A DNA stretch of 64,000 nt from Leeuwenhoekiella marinoflava DSM 3653 (GCF_900129005.1 NZ_FQUN01000007.1:119132-183131); one strand, 5' to 3'; numbered from the stretch's first letter, positions 8,813 to 19,388 are shown. Notes: a model not told the origin generated them from the sequence alone. A program made the numbers and translations.

Positions 8813-11284
8813 ATGCTTAGAAATTATATCAAAATCGCCTGGCGGAACATCTTAAGATATAAGACCAATAGTGTTCTCAATATTTTGGGACTGGCCATTG
8901 GCTTGGTATCGGTGATGCTCATTGCGCTGTATATACAAAACGAATTGAGTTATGATACACAGTTTGATCAAGCCGAGCGAATCTATCGGGTGAATATGAA
9001 AGGTAAAATGGGTGATAACTCATTTTATGCGGGATACACGCCACCACCTGCCGGGGATGCATTAGTTGACCAATTTCCAGAGATTGAAAGCGCAACGCGA
9101 ATCTATCAACCCGATAATACCAAATTAGCTTACGAAGACGCTGCGAATCCCAAGGTGTTTAATGAATCTGAAATTCTTGCGGTTGACCCCAATTTCTTAG
9201 AAGTCTTAAGTTATCCGCTGCAAAAAGGAGATCCTACAACTTGTTTGCAGGAGCCCAATAGTATTGTAATTACGCCGCAAATCGCTCAAAAGTATTTTGG
9301 TGATATAAATCCTTTAGGGAAAACATTGGCGTACGGAGATGGTAAAAAATCCTTGCAGGTTACTGGTGTTTTTGAAGATTTAACGCAATATCCGGCTTCG
9401 GTGAAATTTGATGCCTTGATGCCGGTAGCTAATTTTAATGATGTTACGTATTTCAATTGGAGTTGGGTGTGGCTCAATATGGCTACCTATGTAAAACTTA
9501 CACCACAAGCAAGTACACATCCTGCAAGTCTGACTCGTCTGCAATCGAGATTTCCAGAAATGCTCAAGGTGCAAGCTGCACCCGCATTTGAGCGCATTGG
9601 CCAGCCATTTGAAGAATTTTTAGAAAAAGGAAATTATTGGAAGTTGTACTTGCAACCCTTATCAGATATTCATTTGTATTCTCAAGGAATTACTTCTTCG
9701 ATAACCGAACAGCACGACGTAAAGAGCCTTTATATTTTGGGGATTATTGCTTTGTTTATTGTCATTTTGGCCTGTGTGAATTTTATGAATCTTTCTACCG
9801 TTCAATCTGTAAAGCGCAGTAAGGAAATAGGAATTCGTAAAGTTTTGGGTTCTCAGCGTAAACAACTCATCAAGCAGTTTATGACCGAAGTACTCTGTTA
9901 TACGTTTTTTGCAACAATACTGGCTTTTATCATGATCCTCTTGATTTTACCCGTATTCAATGGATTGACGGGGAAAGACCTGCATATTCAGGCATTTTTT
10001 GATGGAAATCTGATTTTACTAATAGTTGGGATAATAGTTTTCACTATACTTTTAGCCGGGATATATCCTGCTTTTTTCCTTACTTCTTTCAACCCTATTC
10101 GTGCTTTAAAAGGGAAAGCTGCAAAAACCACCAAGTCTAGTTTTATACGTAACGGATTGGTTGTATTCCAATTTTTTATAGCGATTACCTTGATTATTTG
10201 TACGCTGGTTGTGTTTAGTCAGTTGCAGTATACGCAGCAAAAAGATTTAGGCTTCGGGAAAGATCGTGTTCTGGTGATTAATAATGCTGAAAGTTTAGGC
10301 AGTAGTGCTTTAAGTTTTAAGAAAGAACTCATTGCTTTAGCAGGTGTTGACGAAGCGAGCAGTTCTAGCGGAATGTTAACCCGTGGCGAATTTGGAGATT
10401 TTTATACTCCAAAACCTACAGCAGATGAACCTAATATTACAACCGATATTTCATTGAGTTCGTATCTAGTAGATGATGCATTTATAGAAACGCTAGGTCT
10501 TGAAGTCAAGGTCGGAAGAGGATTTGACAAACGCTTTAAGGATTCCTTGTCGGTGATACTCAATGAGACTGCCGCAGCTCAAATAGGTTGGAAAAATCCT
10601 ATAGGGAAGCAAATACGCTATCCCGGTGGGAATATGGAGTATTATACGGTAGTAGGAGTTTTAAAAGATTTTAATCTGGAATCCCTGCATACGCCCATTC
10701 AGCCGTTTGCGCTTTTTGCTGAAGAATCACAGAGTTATGATACCCGTACATCGTTTATAAGTCTTAAAATTTCTGGTGAACATACCGAGAGGCTAATCAA
10801 TCAGGTGCAAGATTTATGGAAAAGTTATTCAGAAAATACACCCTTTGAATATTCTTTTCTGGATGAAGATTTAGCTTATGCTTATCAGGAAGATCAGCGA
10901 TTAGCCTCTTTGTTTACGGTGTTTACGATACTCGCCATTTTTGTAGCCTGTCTGGGATTATTTGGTCTAATCGCATTTACTGCGCAGCAACGAACCAAAG
11001 AGATCGGAGTGCGAAAAGTGTTAGGAGCTAGTATAAGTAGTATCGTTAAGTTGCTGGCAATAAACTTTTTAAAGTTGGTTGTGTTGGCGCTAATCCTCTC
11101 GGTGCCTGTAGCTTGGTTTGCGATGGACAACTGGCTTCAGGATTTTGCATATCGCATAGACATACCCATCTGGGCATTTTTAGCAGCAGGTGCTTTGGCA
11201 CTGGCTATCGCGCTGTTAACCGTAAGCTTCCAAGCTATCAAAGTTGCAATAGCCAACCCCGTAAAATCCCTCCGAACCGACTAA
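8813..11284 (+). CDS. ABC transporter permease, MacB/FtsX type (array member 5)
   Basis: The longest array member, 823 residues. The extra length is in the first periplasmic core (about 45-310), so the first coupling segment EIGIRKVLGS sits near 338; the second, EIGVRKVLGA, is near 729. N-terminal TM1 is at about 20-42, the central helix near 450-470, the second core about 480-700. The last codons (NPVKSLRTD, bases about 11250-11284) and the following spacer are almost identical to the ends of members 6 and 7, although the gene bodies differ strongly. A larger periplasmic core may reflect a different partner or substrate; this is inference. Confidence 0.9.
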   Translation: MLRNYIKIAWRNILRYKTNSVLNILGLAIGLVSVMLIALYIQNELSYDTQFDQAERIYRVNMKGKMGDNSFYAGYTPPPAGDALVDQFPEIESATRIYQPDNTKLAYEDAANPKVFNESEILAVDPNFLEVLSYPLQKGDPTTCLQEPNSIVITPQIAQKYFGDINPLGKTLAYGDGKKSLQVTGVFEDLTQYPASVKFDALMPVANFNDVTYFNWSWVWLNMATYVKLTPQASTHPASLTRLQSRFPEMLKVQAAPAFERIGQPFEEFLEKGNYWKLYLQPLSDIHLYSQGITSSITEQHDVKSLYILGIIALFIVILACVNFMNLSTVQSVKRSKEIGIRKVLGSQRKQLIKQFMTEVLCYTFFATILAFIMILLILPVFNGLTGKDLHIQAFFDGNLILLIVGIIVFTILLAGIYPAFFLTSFNPIRALKGKAAKTTKSSFIRNGLVVFQFFIAITLIICTLVVFSQLQYTQQKDLGFGKDRVLVINNAESLGSSALSFKKELIALAGVDEASSSSGMLTRGEFGDFYTPKPTADEPNITTDISLSSYLVDDAFIETLGLEVKVGRGFDKRFKDSLSVILNETAAAQIGWKNPIGKQIRYPGGNMEYYTVVGVLKDFNLESLHTPIQPFALFAEESQSYDTRTSFISLKISGEHTERLINQVQDLWKSYSENTPFEYSFLDEDLAYAYQEDQRLASLFTVFTILAIFVACLGLFGLIAFTAQQRTKEIGVRKVLGASISSIVKLLAINFLKLVVLALILSVPVAWFAMDNWLQDFAYRIDIPIWAFLAAGALALAIALLTVSFQAIKVAIANPVKSLRTD

Positions 11285-11309
11285 TTCATCAATCAAAAAT
11301 CAATCAGCT
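11285..11309 (+). repeat. 25-nt junction spacer, type A copy 2
   Basis: The spacer reads TTCATCAATCAAAAATCAAT followed by CAGCT and ATG. It is practically identical to 13707-13731 and 16177-16201. Confidence 0.75.
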
Positions 11310-13706
11310 ATGTTTAGGAACTATATAAAAATCGCCTGGCGGAATCTACTTAAGAATAAACTTTCTGGTTTTATAACCATTAGCGGTCTGGCTATTGGGC
11401 TTGCCGCTTGTATGCTTATTCTGTTTTATGTAGCACATGAGCGTAGTTATGATAAATTTCATACAGATGCCGAACGGATTTACGCTGTGGAGGCTCAGGT
11501 AAATATGGCCGGGGATACTATCTATATGAATTCGATGAATTCAACAGTAGCGGCACTCACTGAAAATGCGAGTCCGGCTGTTTCTTCCAGTTTGCGATTA
11601 AAGGAAGAATACAAACCTATAATTCTTAAAAGTAGCCAGCAGCCCAACACTCAGTTTTCAGAGAAGAATTTCAGCTATGCGGATACCAATTTTTTTGATT
11701 TTTTCTCTTTCAAGATTGTGAAAGGCACTACAGGTGCAGTGTTGAGTAAGCCGTATTCATTAGTGCTTACAGAAGATATGGCAAAGAAATACTTCGGGAC
11801 TCAAAACCCTATAGGGGAAACTATATCTGTAAAAAAAGACAGTACGTATTTGTTTACGGTTACGGGAGTGATGGAGAATATGCCTAGCAACTCCAGTATT
11901 CATCCAGATTTTGTAGCGTCGATTAGCAGTATGCCAACTATGATTGAACATCAAATTGATTTTGATTCAGACGTTTTTAGACTAGGATCTTTTCCTACGT
12001 ATTTGAAATTGAATAGTGCTGAAGCTGTAAAGTCTGTAGAAAAGACGATGCAAGACCTGAGTGTGCAGGGCAATCCATCTGCTACGGACGTATATAGGTT
12101 AAGTGCATTAATTGATAGGCACTTAAATGTTCGAGGTTCTTCGACTCCCAAATACCTTAGTATTTTTCCCCTAATAGCCGTACTGATCTTGATACTTGCA
12201 TTGGTCAATTACCTGAGTTTATCAACAGCTAGAGCTACGTTGCGCTCTAAAGAAATTGGAGTACGTAAAGTTAATGGAGCGACCAGAAAGAGTGTTGCTT
12301 TTCAATTTTATGTAGAATCAATGCTTTATGTAGTACTTGCATTTTTAGTTTCGGTAGTATTGAGTATTGTTTTAAAACCATGGTTTTTTGGGATTTTAGA
12401 CATTCAGATCGATGCTTCATTTTTTCTCAATAGTTCGTTTTTAAGCATTCTTGTTGGTCTGCTCCTCTTTACCATTTTGGCGACTGGTTTTTATCCGGCA
12501 TTGGTGATGTCTGCGTTTAATCCTATTGAGAATTTGAGAAGTAGTCTTGCTTCAAAAATGCGAGGCGCGAGGCTTCGTAAAGTATGTACTACGGTACAGT
12601 TTGTTATTGCGATAGTGCTTTTAGTGAGCGGTGTGATTATCCATCAGCAACTCAACTATGTGAGAGGTGTAGATACCGGCTTAAAGAGGTCTGATTTGTT
12701 GATGCTGCCGTTGCAGAAAACTATGGGAACAAACAGTACTCCGTTTAGAAATGAGATTGAAAAGTTGTCTGTAGTTACAAACACAGCTGTTACACAATAC
12801 CCTATTTACAAAGGCTATAATATGTTTTTTGCTTCTTCGGAAGAGATCCCCGAAGGTACGGGACTGCCAATACTTGCAGTAGATAAAGACTTTTTTGAAA
12901 CACTTGGTGTCATCTGGGATAGCCAACCAGAAGATGAACATTTCTTTACCAATAAGGAGCAAGTGATTATCAATGAGGCAGCGATTAGTAAATTTAAATT
13001 AGGAGCTAACCCAATAGGTGAAAGCCTCACTTTTGGAAATAGTTCACGAGAAATTGTTGGGGTAGTCAAGGATTTTCATTTTGAGACTTTAGATGCTCCC
13101 ATTAATGCTTTAGCACTATTTGTAAAGTCAAAAACAACTGGCACTACAGATATTTTAGGTAAAAGTGGTGGCTGTTTGTATGTGCGATTTCAACCGGATA
13201 CCGATGTGCAAATACTGGTAACCAATATTGAATCTATTTATTCTAAATACGATACAGCTTCTCCGTTTGAATATCAGTTTCTGGATGATGCTTTTGATGC
13301 GATGTTTCGTTCAGAAGAGCGACTTTCTCAGGTATTCACCCTGTTTATTATTCTTGCGATGATCATCGCCGGGATGGGACTTTTTGCACTGGCAACCTTT
13401 AGTGCACAGCAACGCATCAAAGAAATAGGAATTAGAAAAGTACTAGGGGCTTCTGTCGTTCAGCTTACTGCATTACTCTCACTTGATTTTATGAAACTGG
13501 TGCTGCTCGCTTTTCTAATTGCGTCACCAATTGCTTGGTATTTTATGCACGAATGGCTTCAGGATTTTAGCTATAAAACAGTAATACACTGGTGGGTGTT
13601 TTTAGGAGCAGGGCTGGGAGCCTTACTATTGGCAGTTTTAACGGTAAGTACGCAAGCCATCAAAACCGCAATAGCCAACCCCGTAAAATCCCTCCGAACC
13701 GACTAA
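11310..13706 (+). CDS. ABC transporter permease, MacB/FtsX type (array member 6)
   Basis: A 798-residue permease. First coupling segment EIGVRKVNGA near 315 (Asn in place of the usual Leu/Phe), second EIGIRKVLGA near 705. Before the last helices it has AGMGLFALATF where paralogs have a Cys-Leu-Gly-Leu pattern (CLGLFGL). The first core covers about 45-285, the central helix about 430-450, and the C-terminus is NPVKSLRTD. It is the only complete member whose first helix is followed by AHERSYDKF rather than the ELSYD/ELRYD-type pattern. Operon position, spacing (25 nt on both sides) and direction match the other members. Confidence 0.9.
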   Translation: MFRNYIKIAWRNLLKNKLSGFITISGLAIGLAACMLILFYVAHERSYDKFHTDAERIYAVEAQVNMAGDTIYMNSMNSTVAALTENASPAVSSSLRLKEEYKPIILKSSQQPNTQFSEKNFSYADTNFFDFFSFKIVKGTTGAVLSKPYSLVLTEDMAKKYFGTQNPIGETISVKKDSTYLFTVTGVMENMPSNSSIHPDFVASISSMPTMIEHQIDFDSDVFRLGSFPTYLKLNSAEAVKSVEKTMQDLSVQGNPSATDVYRLSALIDRHLNVRGSSTPKYLSIFPLIAVLILILALVNYLSLSTARATLRSKEIGVRKVNGATRKSVAFQFYVESMLYVVLAFLVSVVLSIVLKPWFFGILDIQIDASFFLNSSFLSILVGLLLFTILATGFYPALVMSAFNPIENLRSSLASKMRGARLRKVCTTVQFVIAIVLLVSGVIIHQQLNYVRGVDTGLKRSDLLMLPLQKTMGTNSTPFRNEIEKLSVVTNTAVTQYPIYKGYNMFFASSEEIPEGTGLPILAVDKDFFETLGVIWDSQPEDEHFFTNKEQVIINEAAISKFKLGANPIGESLTFGNSSREIVGVVKDFHFETLDAPINALALFVKSKTTGTTDILGKSGGCLYVRFQPDTDVQILVTNIESIYSKYDTASPFEYQFLDDAFDAMFRSEERLSQVFTLFIILAMIIAGMGLFALATFSAQQRIKEIGIRKVLGASVVQLTALLSLDFMKLVLLAFLIASPIAWYFMHEWLQDFSYKTVIHWWVFLGAGLGALLLAVLTVSTQAIKTAIANPVKSLRTD

Positions 13707-13731
13707 TTTATCAATCAAAAATCAATCAGTT
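13707..13731 (+). repeat. 25-nt junction spacer, type A copy 3
   Basis: Same as the copy at 11285 with two changes (TTTATCAATC start, CAGTT end). It directly precedes the ATG of the next permease. Confidence 0.75.
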
Positions 13732-16176
13732 ATGTTTAAGAACTATATCAAAATCGCCTGGCGGAATATTTGGAATAGCAAGCTTTTTTCAGCGATTAAT
13801 ATCATTAGTCTCGCAATTGGTTTGAGTGCTTCTTTTGTTATTGGGTTGATGGTATATTATGAGTTTACGTTTGACACCTTTCATGAAGATGGCGATCGCA
13901 TTTATCGAGTTGTGACAGATTTTGAAACGCCTCAGGGTAATTTAAAAAATGGTGGAGTAACACCACCTATGCGTCTTGCAGCACGGGAAGAATTAACCGG
14001 AATTGAGCAATCTGCCTATTTTTTTAATTGGTGGGTTAGTGAATCTAAAGCCGCCTCAAGTGAACACATTTTCCCGGATCCTGAAAAAATCATACTTACC
14101 GAGGCAAGCTATTTTGATATTTTTCAATACGACTGGATTGCCGGTTCTAAAGAAACCGCACTACAAGGGCCTAATAAAGTAGTGCTTACCCGTAAGCGCG
14201 CTTTAGAATACTTTCCTAATACTTCTTTTACAGCTGTTATTGGGCAGACGCTTGAGTATAATGCTGAGATTCAGGCTGTGGTTTCTGGTATCGTTGAAGA
14301 TTTTGACAAACGTACAGATCTTCACTTTGATGAGTTTGTCTCTTTAGAAACCGCAAAACAGACCGATAGTAAAGATCAAATTCTAAGTGATAGCTGGAGC
14401 ATGACAAACAATGCTTCGCAACTGTATGTGAAGATATCAGGGCATAGTACAACAACGCAAATTAAAAGTCAGTTATTGGCTTTAAGCGAGCAGCACGTTG
14501 ATCCTGAAATGGTAAAATACAATAATAAGCGCACATTTAATTTGCAGCCACTTGCTGATTTGCACTTTGATCAGGAATATGGTATTTACGATTATAGTCG
14601 GCAGGAAGCCAATAAGAATGTATTGATCAGCCTTATTTTTATAGCAATCTTCTTACTCCTTCTGGGAAGTATTAATTTCATCAATCTCAATACGGCTCAA
14701 GCCACGCAGCGGGCAAAAGAAATAGGCATTCGTAAAACACTGGGGAGTTCAAAAAAACAGTTGGTTATTCAATTTCTTGGAGAAACCTGCTTGCTTACAC
14801 TAATTGCAGCTGTATGTTCTGTTTTCTTATCTATTTTCGCCTTAAAGATTTTTGATGATTTTATGCCAGAAGGTGTTGATGCAATGCTTATGGCAAGTCC
14901 ATGGTTTATCGGTTTGGTGATCGGACTTATCATTACCATTACTTTTTTATCAGGTTTTTATCCGGGGCTTGTGTTGTCTCGATTTAAGCCATTCCGCGCT
15001 CTTAAAGGCGAATTTATACGCTCTGAAAATAAAAGTTCTTTACGTAAAGTATTAACCGTGTCACAATTTGTAATTGCTCAGGTTTTTGTGATTGCTACCT
15101 TGCTTGTGAGTAAGCAAATACACTTTATGATGCACAGCGATTTGGGTTTTAGAACAGACGCTGTTGCATACCTGCAAACTCCTTGGGAAGACCCTTCTGT
15201 AAATAAAAGATTGGTTTTAAAAAACGAAATCAAAAAGTTACCTAATATTTCTAACGTTAGTTTAGGAGGAATGCCTCCAGCTTCTCACAATATGGCTACC
15301 CGAATGGGAATCTACAAACAGGAAAACGAAGAAATAATACATGAACTACAAATCCTCAATGCAGATACAGATTATTTGGATGTCTACAATATTGATATTC
15401 TGGCAGGGAGAAAAGCGCTAAATGACACCATCGAAGAATATGTGATTAACGAAACCGGAATGCGTGCTTTTGGCTTTAAAAACCCGGAAGACATTGTAGG
15501 TGAATATATCGAGTTAAACACCAATAAACAATTGATTGTAGGAGTCATGAAAGACTTCAACCAGCGCTCTCTTAAAACGGAAGTTATTCCCTTAATGTTA
15601 ACCGGAGATACGAGTAGAGAGCGCCGTACAAACTTTAGAAATATACACGTGCTATTGGGAGATTCTCCTGAAAGCTGGAGTCAAATACTTGCTCAAGTTG
15701 AGCAAGTGTATAAAGATGTATATCCGGGAGAAACGTTTAAGATGACTTTTATAGATGAGACGATTGCTGATTTTTACGAGCAAGAACAGCGCATAGCAAG
15801 CCTGCTTAACTGGGCAACAGGTCTTTCGGTGATCATAAGTTGCCTTGGTCTGCTGGGGCTTGTTATTCACACTACAGAACGTCGTACCAAAGAAATAGGT
15901 ATTCGTAAGGTACTGGGGGCATCATTGGTACAGCTCAATTTGTTGTTGTGTACAGACTTTTTAAAACTGGTAATTATAGCATATGTAATTGCAGCACCAC
16001 TAGCGTGGTGGGGATTGCATGATTGGCTTCAGGATTATGCTTATAAAACAGATATGAGTTGGTGGGTTTTTGCATTAAGCGGGTTTGCTATGGTGCTTTT
16101 GGCGATAGTTATTATGAGTTTTAAAACACTTAGAACAGCTCTTAAAAATCCCGTAAAATCCCTCCGAACCGACTAA
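13732..16176 (+). CDS. ABC transporter permease, MacB/FtsX type (array member 7)
   Basis: An 814-residue double-unit permease. TM1 about 20-42, first core to about 300, coupling segments EIGIRKTLGS near 329 and EIGIRKVLGA near 720. The second core (about 455-695) is rich in charged residues. The last helix region is divergent (FKTLRTALKNPVKSLRTD instead of the FQAIKAAIANPVKSLRTE pattern), yet the final nine codons and the spacer match members 5 and 6. The start is the ATG after the type A spacer. As elsewhere in the array, no signature of a specific substrate is visible. Confidence 0.9.
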   Translation: MFKNYIKIAWRNIWNSKLFSAINIISLAIGLSASFVIGLMVYYEFTFDTFHEDGDRIYRVVTDFETPQGNLKNGGVTPPMRLAAREELTGIEQSAYFFNWWVSESKAASSEHIFPDPEKIILTEASYFDIFQYDWIAGSKETALQGPNKVVLTRKRALEYFPNTSFTAVIGQTLEYNAEIQAVVSGIVEDFDKRTDLHFDEFVSLETAKQTDSKDQILSDSWSMTNNASQLYVKISGHSTTTQIKSQLLALSEQHVDPEMVKYNNKRTFNLQPLADLHFDQEYGIYDYSRQEANKNVLISLIFIAIFLLLLGSINFINLNTAQATQRAKEIGIRKTLGSSKKQLVIQFLGETCLLTLIAAVCSVFLSIFALKIFDDFMPEGVDAMLMASPWFIGLVIGLIITITFLSGFYPGLVLSRFKPFRALKGEFIRSENKSSLRKVLTVSQFVIAQVFVIATLLVSKQIHFMMHSDLGFRTDAVAYLQTPWEDPSVNKRLVLKNEIKKLPNISNVSLGGMPPASHNMATRMGIYKQENEEIIHELQILNADTDYLDVYNIDILAGRKALNDTIEEYVINETGMRAFGFKNPEDIVGEYIELNTNKQLIVGVMKDFNQRSLKTEVIPLMLTGDTSRERRTNFRNIHVLLGDSPESWSQILAQVEQVYKDVYPGETFKMTFIDETIADFYEQEQRIASLLNWATGLSVIISCLGLLGLVIHTTERRTKEIGIRKVLGASLVQLNLLLCTDFLKLVIIAYVIAAPLAWWGLHDWLQDYAYKTDMSWWVFALSGFAMVLLAIVIMSFKTLRTALKNPVKSLRTD

Positions 16177-16201
16177 TTCATCAATAAAAAATCAATCAGT
16201 T
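16177..16201 (+). repeat. 25-nt junction spacer, type A copy 4
   Basis: The spacer reads TTCATCAATAAAAAATCAAT plus CAGTT before ATG. It is the fourth member of the family that starts at 1467. Confidence 0.75.
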
Positions 16202-18622
16202 ATGCTTAGAAATTATATCAAAATCGCTTTTCGGAATCTGTGGAAGGATAAAACCTTTACGCTGCTAAACCTTTTGGGTCTGAGTACCGCTTTTGCTGTT
16301 GCTGTGCTTTTAGGGATGTATGCCTTTTTTGAGCTTTCGTACGATGGCTTTCACAAAAATAAAGCCTCATTGTACCAGGTGTATTCAACAGAGCAAGCAC
16401 CTGAAGGTATTGAGGCCAGCGAACCTAAATCGGTGCCTTTTGCACCGGCATTGCGAGATGAGGTTCCGGGAGTAGCAAAAATTACCCGCTATAACAATAA
16501 GGGGGTTCTGGTGATTTCTGGAAATAAGGAATTGCGAATGAGTGCAGCGTATATTGATCCTGATTTCTTCTCGATGTTCAGTTTTCCTGTAATTAAGGGA
16601 AAAGAGCAACAACCAACAGTAGACAAGAGTACCGTAAGCATTACTGAATATGCTGCCAATCGAATTTTTGGAACTGAAGACGCATTAGGAAAAACAATTA
16701 GTGTCATTACGGAAGGGGTAGAACAACTGTTTACGGTTTCGGCAATTATTGAAGATTTCCCAGATCAGAGTAGTATGAAATTTGATTTGGCTTTAGATTT
16801 TAGCAATCAGGCTCCTTTTTCATATGCAGAGATTAAAGACGATTGGAGTAAAGAGAATCACGAGGTTTATGTGCAATTAGAGCAAGGTGTTACTGCTGCT
16901 CAGTTTGAAAAAGGGACAGAACCTTTTACCCAGCTTCATTATAAAGATGAGATGGCTGCTGCTAAGCGCGACGGCGCACAACCTGATACTAATGGAAATT
17001 TTAAACAGATACGCCTGCTTCCTTTTAAAGATGTTTCTTATGCCAATTTTGATAGCGGTATAGCCCGGGTAGAAAAGACGATGCCGTATTTGATTCTGGG
17101 AGTTGGTTTTCTAATTTTGTTTATAGCCTGTGTGAATTTCATCAATATGAGCATCGCAAAAAGCAGCCAGCGTTTGCGCGAGATAGGGATGCGTAAAACT
17201 TTAGGAGCAGGGACAGGTCAATTGTTTTTTCAGTTTTGGGGTGAAAGTGTTTTGATATTTCTAGGAGCAGCACTACTGGGAGGTTTACTGGCATTTCTAT
17301 TAGCGGAACCCTTTAAAACCTTGTTTTCAACACGAGCGAGTTTTGAAGCGATATTCACATTTAAAATTATTACGGGCTTTGTACTAGGATTTATGTTGAT
17401 CACCTTTATAGCAGGAGGTTACCCGGCCTTGTTGCTTTCTAAGTTAGGAACGTTACAATCTTTAAAAGGCAAACTTAATCTTACTCGAAAAAATAGCGTG
17501 CGCGATGTGTTGATGGTGGTGCAGTTCGGGATTGCTATTTTATTAATTAGTGGAACTTTTGTGCTTTGGCAACAAATAGATTTTATGCGGAATAAAAATC
17601 TGGGCTTTAATAAAGAACAGGTTATTTCACTTCCGCTTAACGGAAAAAGGTCAGACGCTCAGGTTATACAGCTTTTGAGAAATAAACTTCAAAACCGTTC
17701 TGAAATTTTAAATGTAACGGCAGCCAATAATATTCTGGGCCTGGGAAGAGATGGAAGTAGTATGACCAGCCAGATGGGATTTGAGCATCAAGGTCGTGTT
17801 GTAGAAACTCATATTCTTATGGTAGACTACGATTACCCGGAAACCTTAGATATGGAACTGGTTGCCGGTCGCTCTTTTAAAAGGGGTTATGCTTCAGATA
17901 GTTTAGCCGTGCTAATCAATGAGAAAATGGCAGCGCAATTACATGAGGAGAATCCTTTAGAGACCAGATTCATCTTAGATGATAGCCTTGCTTATCAGGT
18001 AGTAGGTGTGCTTAAAGATTATAATTTTCAAAAATTGAATACGGCTGTAGCACCACTAACGGTTTTCTTAAAGCCTAATTGGAATATGCATTATGCGTAT
18101 ATCAAAGTAGCTCCCAATAAAGCTGCAAACGCATTGGCTCTCCTTGAAAATACGTGGAAAGAAATAGAACCTAACGCTAATTTTTTAGGTTCGTTTTTAG
18201 ATGAAAATATAGACCGAACTTTTAAGTCCGAAAAGAAAATGGCAACGATGATTACCAGTGGTTCTATCTTGGCAATCATACTCAGCTGTATTGGTCTGTT
18301 TGCGATCTCCTTGCTCATCGTAGCGCAGCGTCAAAAAGAAATAGGTGTGCGTAAAGTGATAGGAGCAAGCGTACTCAACATAACGGTGATGCTTTCTAAA
18401 GACTTTTTAAAACTTGTAGGAATCAGTTTTGTTATTGCAGCACCGCTAGGTTGGTGGTTAGCCTATAACTGGCTTCAGAATTATGCAAACCACATAAACC
18501 TTACGCTAGGGGTGTTTATCGCTGCCGGTCTGGCTGCTTTAATAATCGCTTTGGTAACCATTAGCTTACGAACCATCAAAGCAGCAATGCAAAACCCTGT
18601 AAAATCACTTAGAACAGAATAG
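16202..18622 (+). CDS. ABC transporter permease, MacB/FtsX type (array member 8, last)
   Basis: An 806-residue permease that closes the array. First coupling segment EIGMRKTLGA near 326, second EIGVRKVIGA near 713. The first helix region (LLGLSTAFAVAVLLGMYAFF) differs from the AIGL-type segment of most members, and the C-terminal helices contain a unique stretch with NHINLTLGVFIAAGL. It ends NPVKSLRTE. The following 69-nt spacer starts with a C-rich element and AAAGGGAGAA that resembles the spacer before member 3. The ATPase gene comes next on the same strand, which supports one transport system for the whole array. Confidence 0.9.
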   Translation: MLRNYIKIAFRNLWKDKTFTLLNLLGLSTAFAVAVLLGMYAFFELSYDGFHKNKASLYQVYSTEQAPEGIEASEPKSVPFAPALRDEVPGVAKITRYNNKGVLVISGNKELRMSAAYIDPDFFSMFSFPVIKGKEQQPTVDKSTVSITEYAANRIFGTEDALGKTISVITEGVEQLFTVSAIIEDFPDQSSMKFDLALDFSNQAPFSYAEIKDDWSKENHEVYVQLEQGVTAAQFEKGTEPFTQLHYKDEMAAAKRDGAQPDTNGNFKQIRLLPFKDVSYANFDSGIARVEKTMPYLILGVGFLILFIACVNFINMSIAKSSQRLREIGMRKTLGAGTGQLFFQFWGESVLIFLGAALLGGLLAFLLAEPFKTLFSTRASFEAIFTFKIITGFVLGFMLITFIAGGYPALLLSKLGTLQSLKGKLNLTRKNSVRDVLMVVQFGIAILLISGTFVLWQQIDFMRNKNLGFNKEQVISLPLNGKRSDAQVIQLLRNKLQNRSEILNVTAANNILGLGRDGSSMTSQMGFEHQGRVVETHILMVDYDYPETLDMELVAGRSFKRGYASDSLAVLINEKMAAQLHEENPLETRFILDDSLAYQVVGVLKDYNFQKLNTAVAPLTVFLKPNWNMHYAYIKVAPNKAANALALLENTWKEIEPNANFLGSFLDENIDRTFKSEKKMATMITSGSILAIILSCIGLFAISLLIVAQRQKEIGVRKVIGASVLNITVMLSKDFLKLVGISFVIAAPLGWWLAYNWLQNYANHINLTLGVFIAAGLAALIIALVTISLRTIKAAMQNPVKSLRTE

Positions 18623-18691
18623 CCCGGTTTCAAAGGGAGAAGAACACCTATTCTAGTATAAATAATAATTTCAATACAAATAACACAAATC

Positions 18692-19360
18692 ATGCTACTA
18701 CAACTCAATCATATTTACAAATGGGTCAAACAAGGAGGGAAACGTGTTTTTCTGCTGAATGATATCAGTCTTCAGGTTAAAGAAGGCGAATTTATTTCCA
18801 TTATGGGACCTTCGGGATCCGGAAAATCTACACTGCTCAATGTCATCGGGATGCTTGACGAGTTTCAGGAAGGCGAATATGATTTTCTGGATGAATCTGT
18901 ACATACGCTTAAAGAAAAGCATCGATCTAAATTGTATAAAGAATACATCGGTTTTGTGTTTCAGGCTTATCATCTTATTGATGAATTAACGGTTTATGAA
19001 AACATCGAAACCCCCTTATTGTATAAGAATATCAAGTCCGCAGAGCGAAAAGCCCTGGTTGCAGATATGCTGGATCGTTTCAATATTGTAGGAAAAAAAG
19101 ACCTGTTTCCGGCGCAGTTGAGTGGCGGACAACAGCAGCTTGTGGGTATCGCCCGTGCTTTAATAGCCAAGCCTAAACTCATTCTTGCTGATGAGCCTAC
19201 CGGAAATCTCAATTCTAAACAAGGCGAAGAAATTATGCGGCTTTTTAAAGAATTGAATCAGGAAGGGGTAACCATAATTCAAGCCACACATTCTGAGTCT
19301 AATGCGGAATATGGGAACCGAATTATCAATCTCTTAGATGGAAGTAAAGTAAAAGCCTAA
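18692..19360 (+). CDS. ABC transporter ATP-binding protein, LolD/MacB-like
   Basis: A cytoplasmic ATPase of 222 residues, a usual length for LolD and MacB-type NBDs. Walker A GPSGSGKST at 39-47, Q-loop near 91, signature LSGGQQQ at 143-149, Walker B LILADE at 163-168, switch His 200 in QATHS. After the signature the usual R-V-A-I is LVGI, a small deviation. It is the only ATPase visible for at least eight permeases. A second may lie upstream of the window. By family it powers conformational coupling of MacB/LolCDE-like permeases with a periplasmic or outer-membrane partner, here probably the TolC homolog directly downstream. Confidence 0.95.
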   Translation: MLLQLNHIYKWVKQGGKRVFLLNDISLQVKEGEFISIMGPSGSGKSTLLNVIGMLDEFQEGEYDFLDESVHTLKEKHRSKLYKEYIGFVFQAYHLIDELTVYENIETPLLYKNIKSAERKALVADMLDRFNIVGKKDLFPAQLSGGQQQLVGIARALIAKPKLILADEPTGNLNSKQGEEIMRLFKELNQEGVTIIQATHSESNAEYGNRIINLLDGSKVKA

Positions 19361-19388
19361 TCAGCTTTTTCCACCTAAAAAGTAAAAT

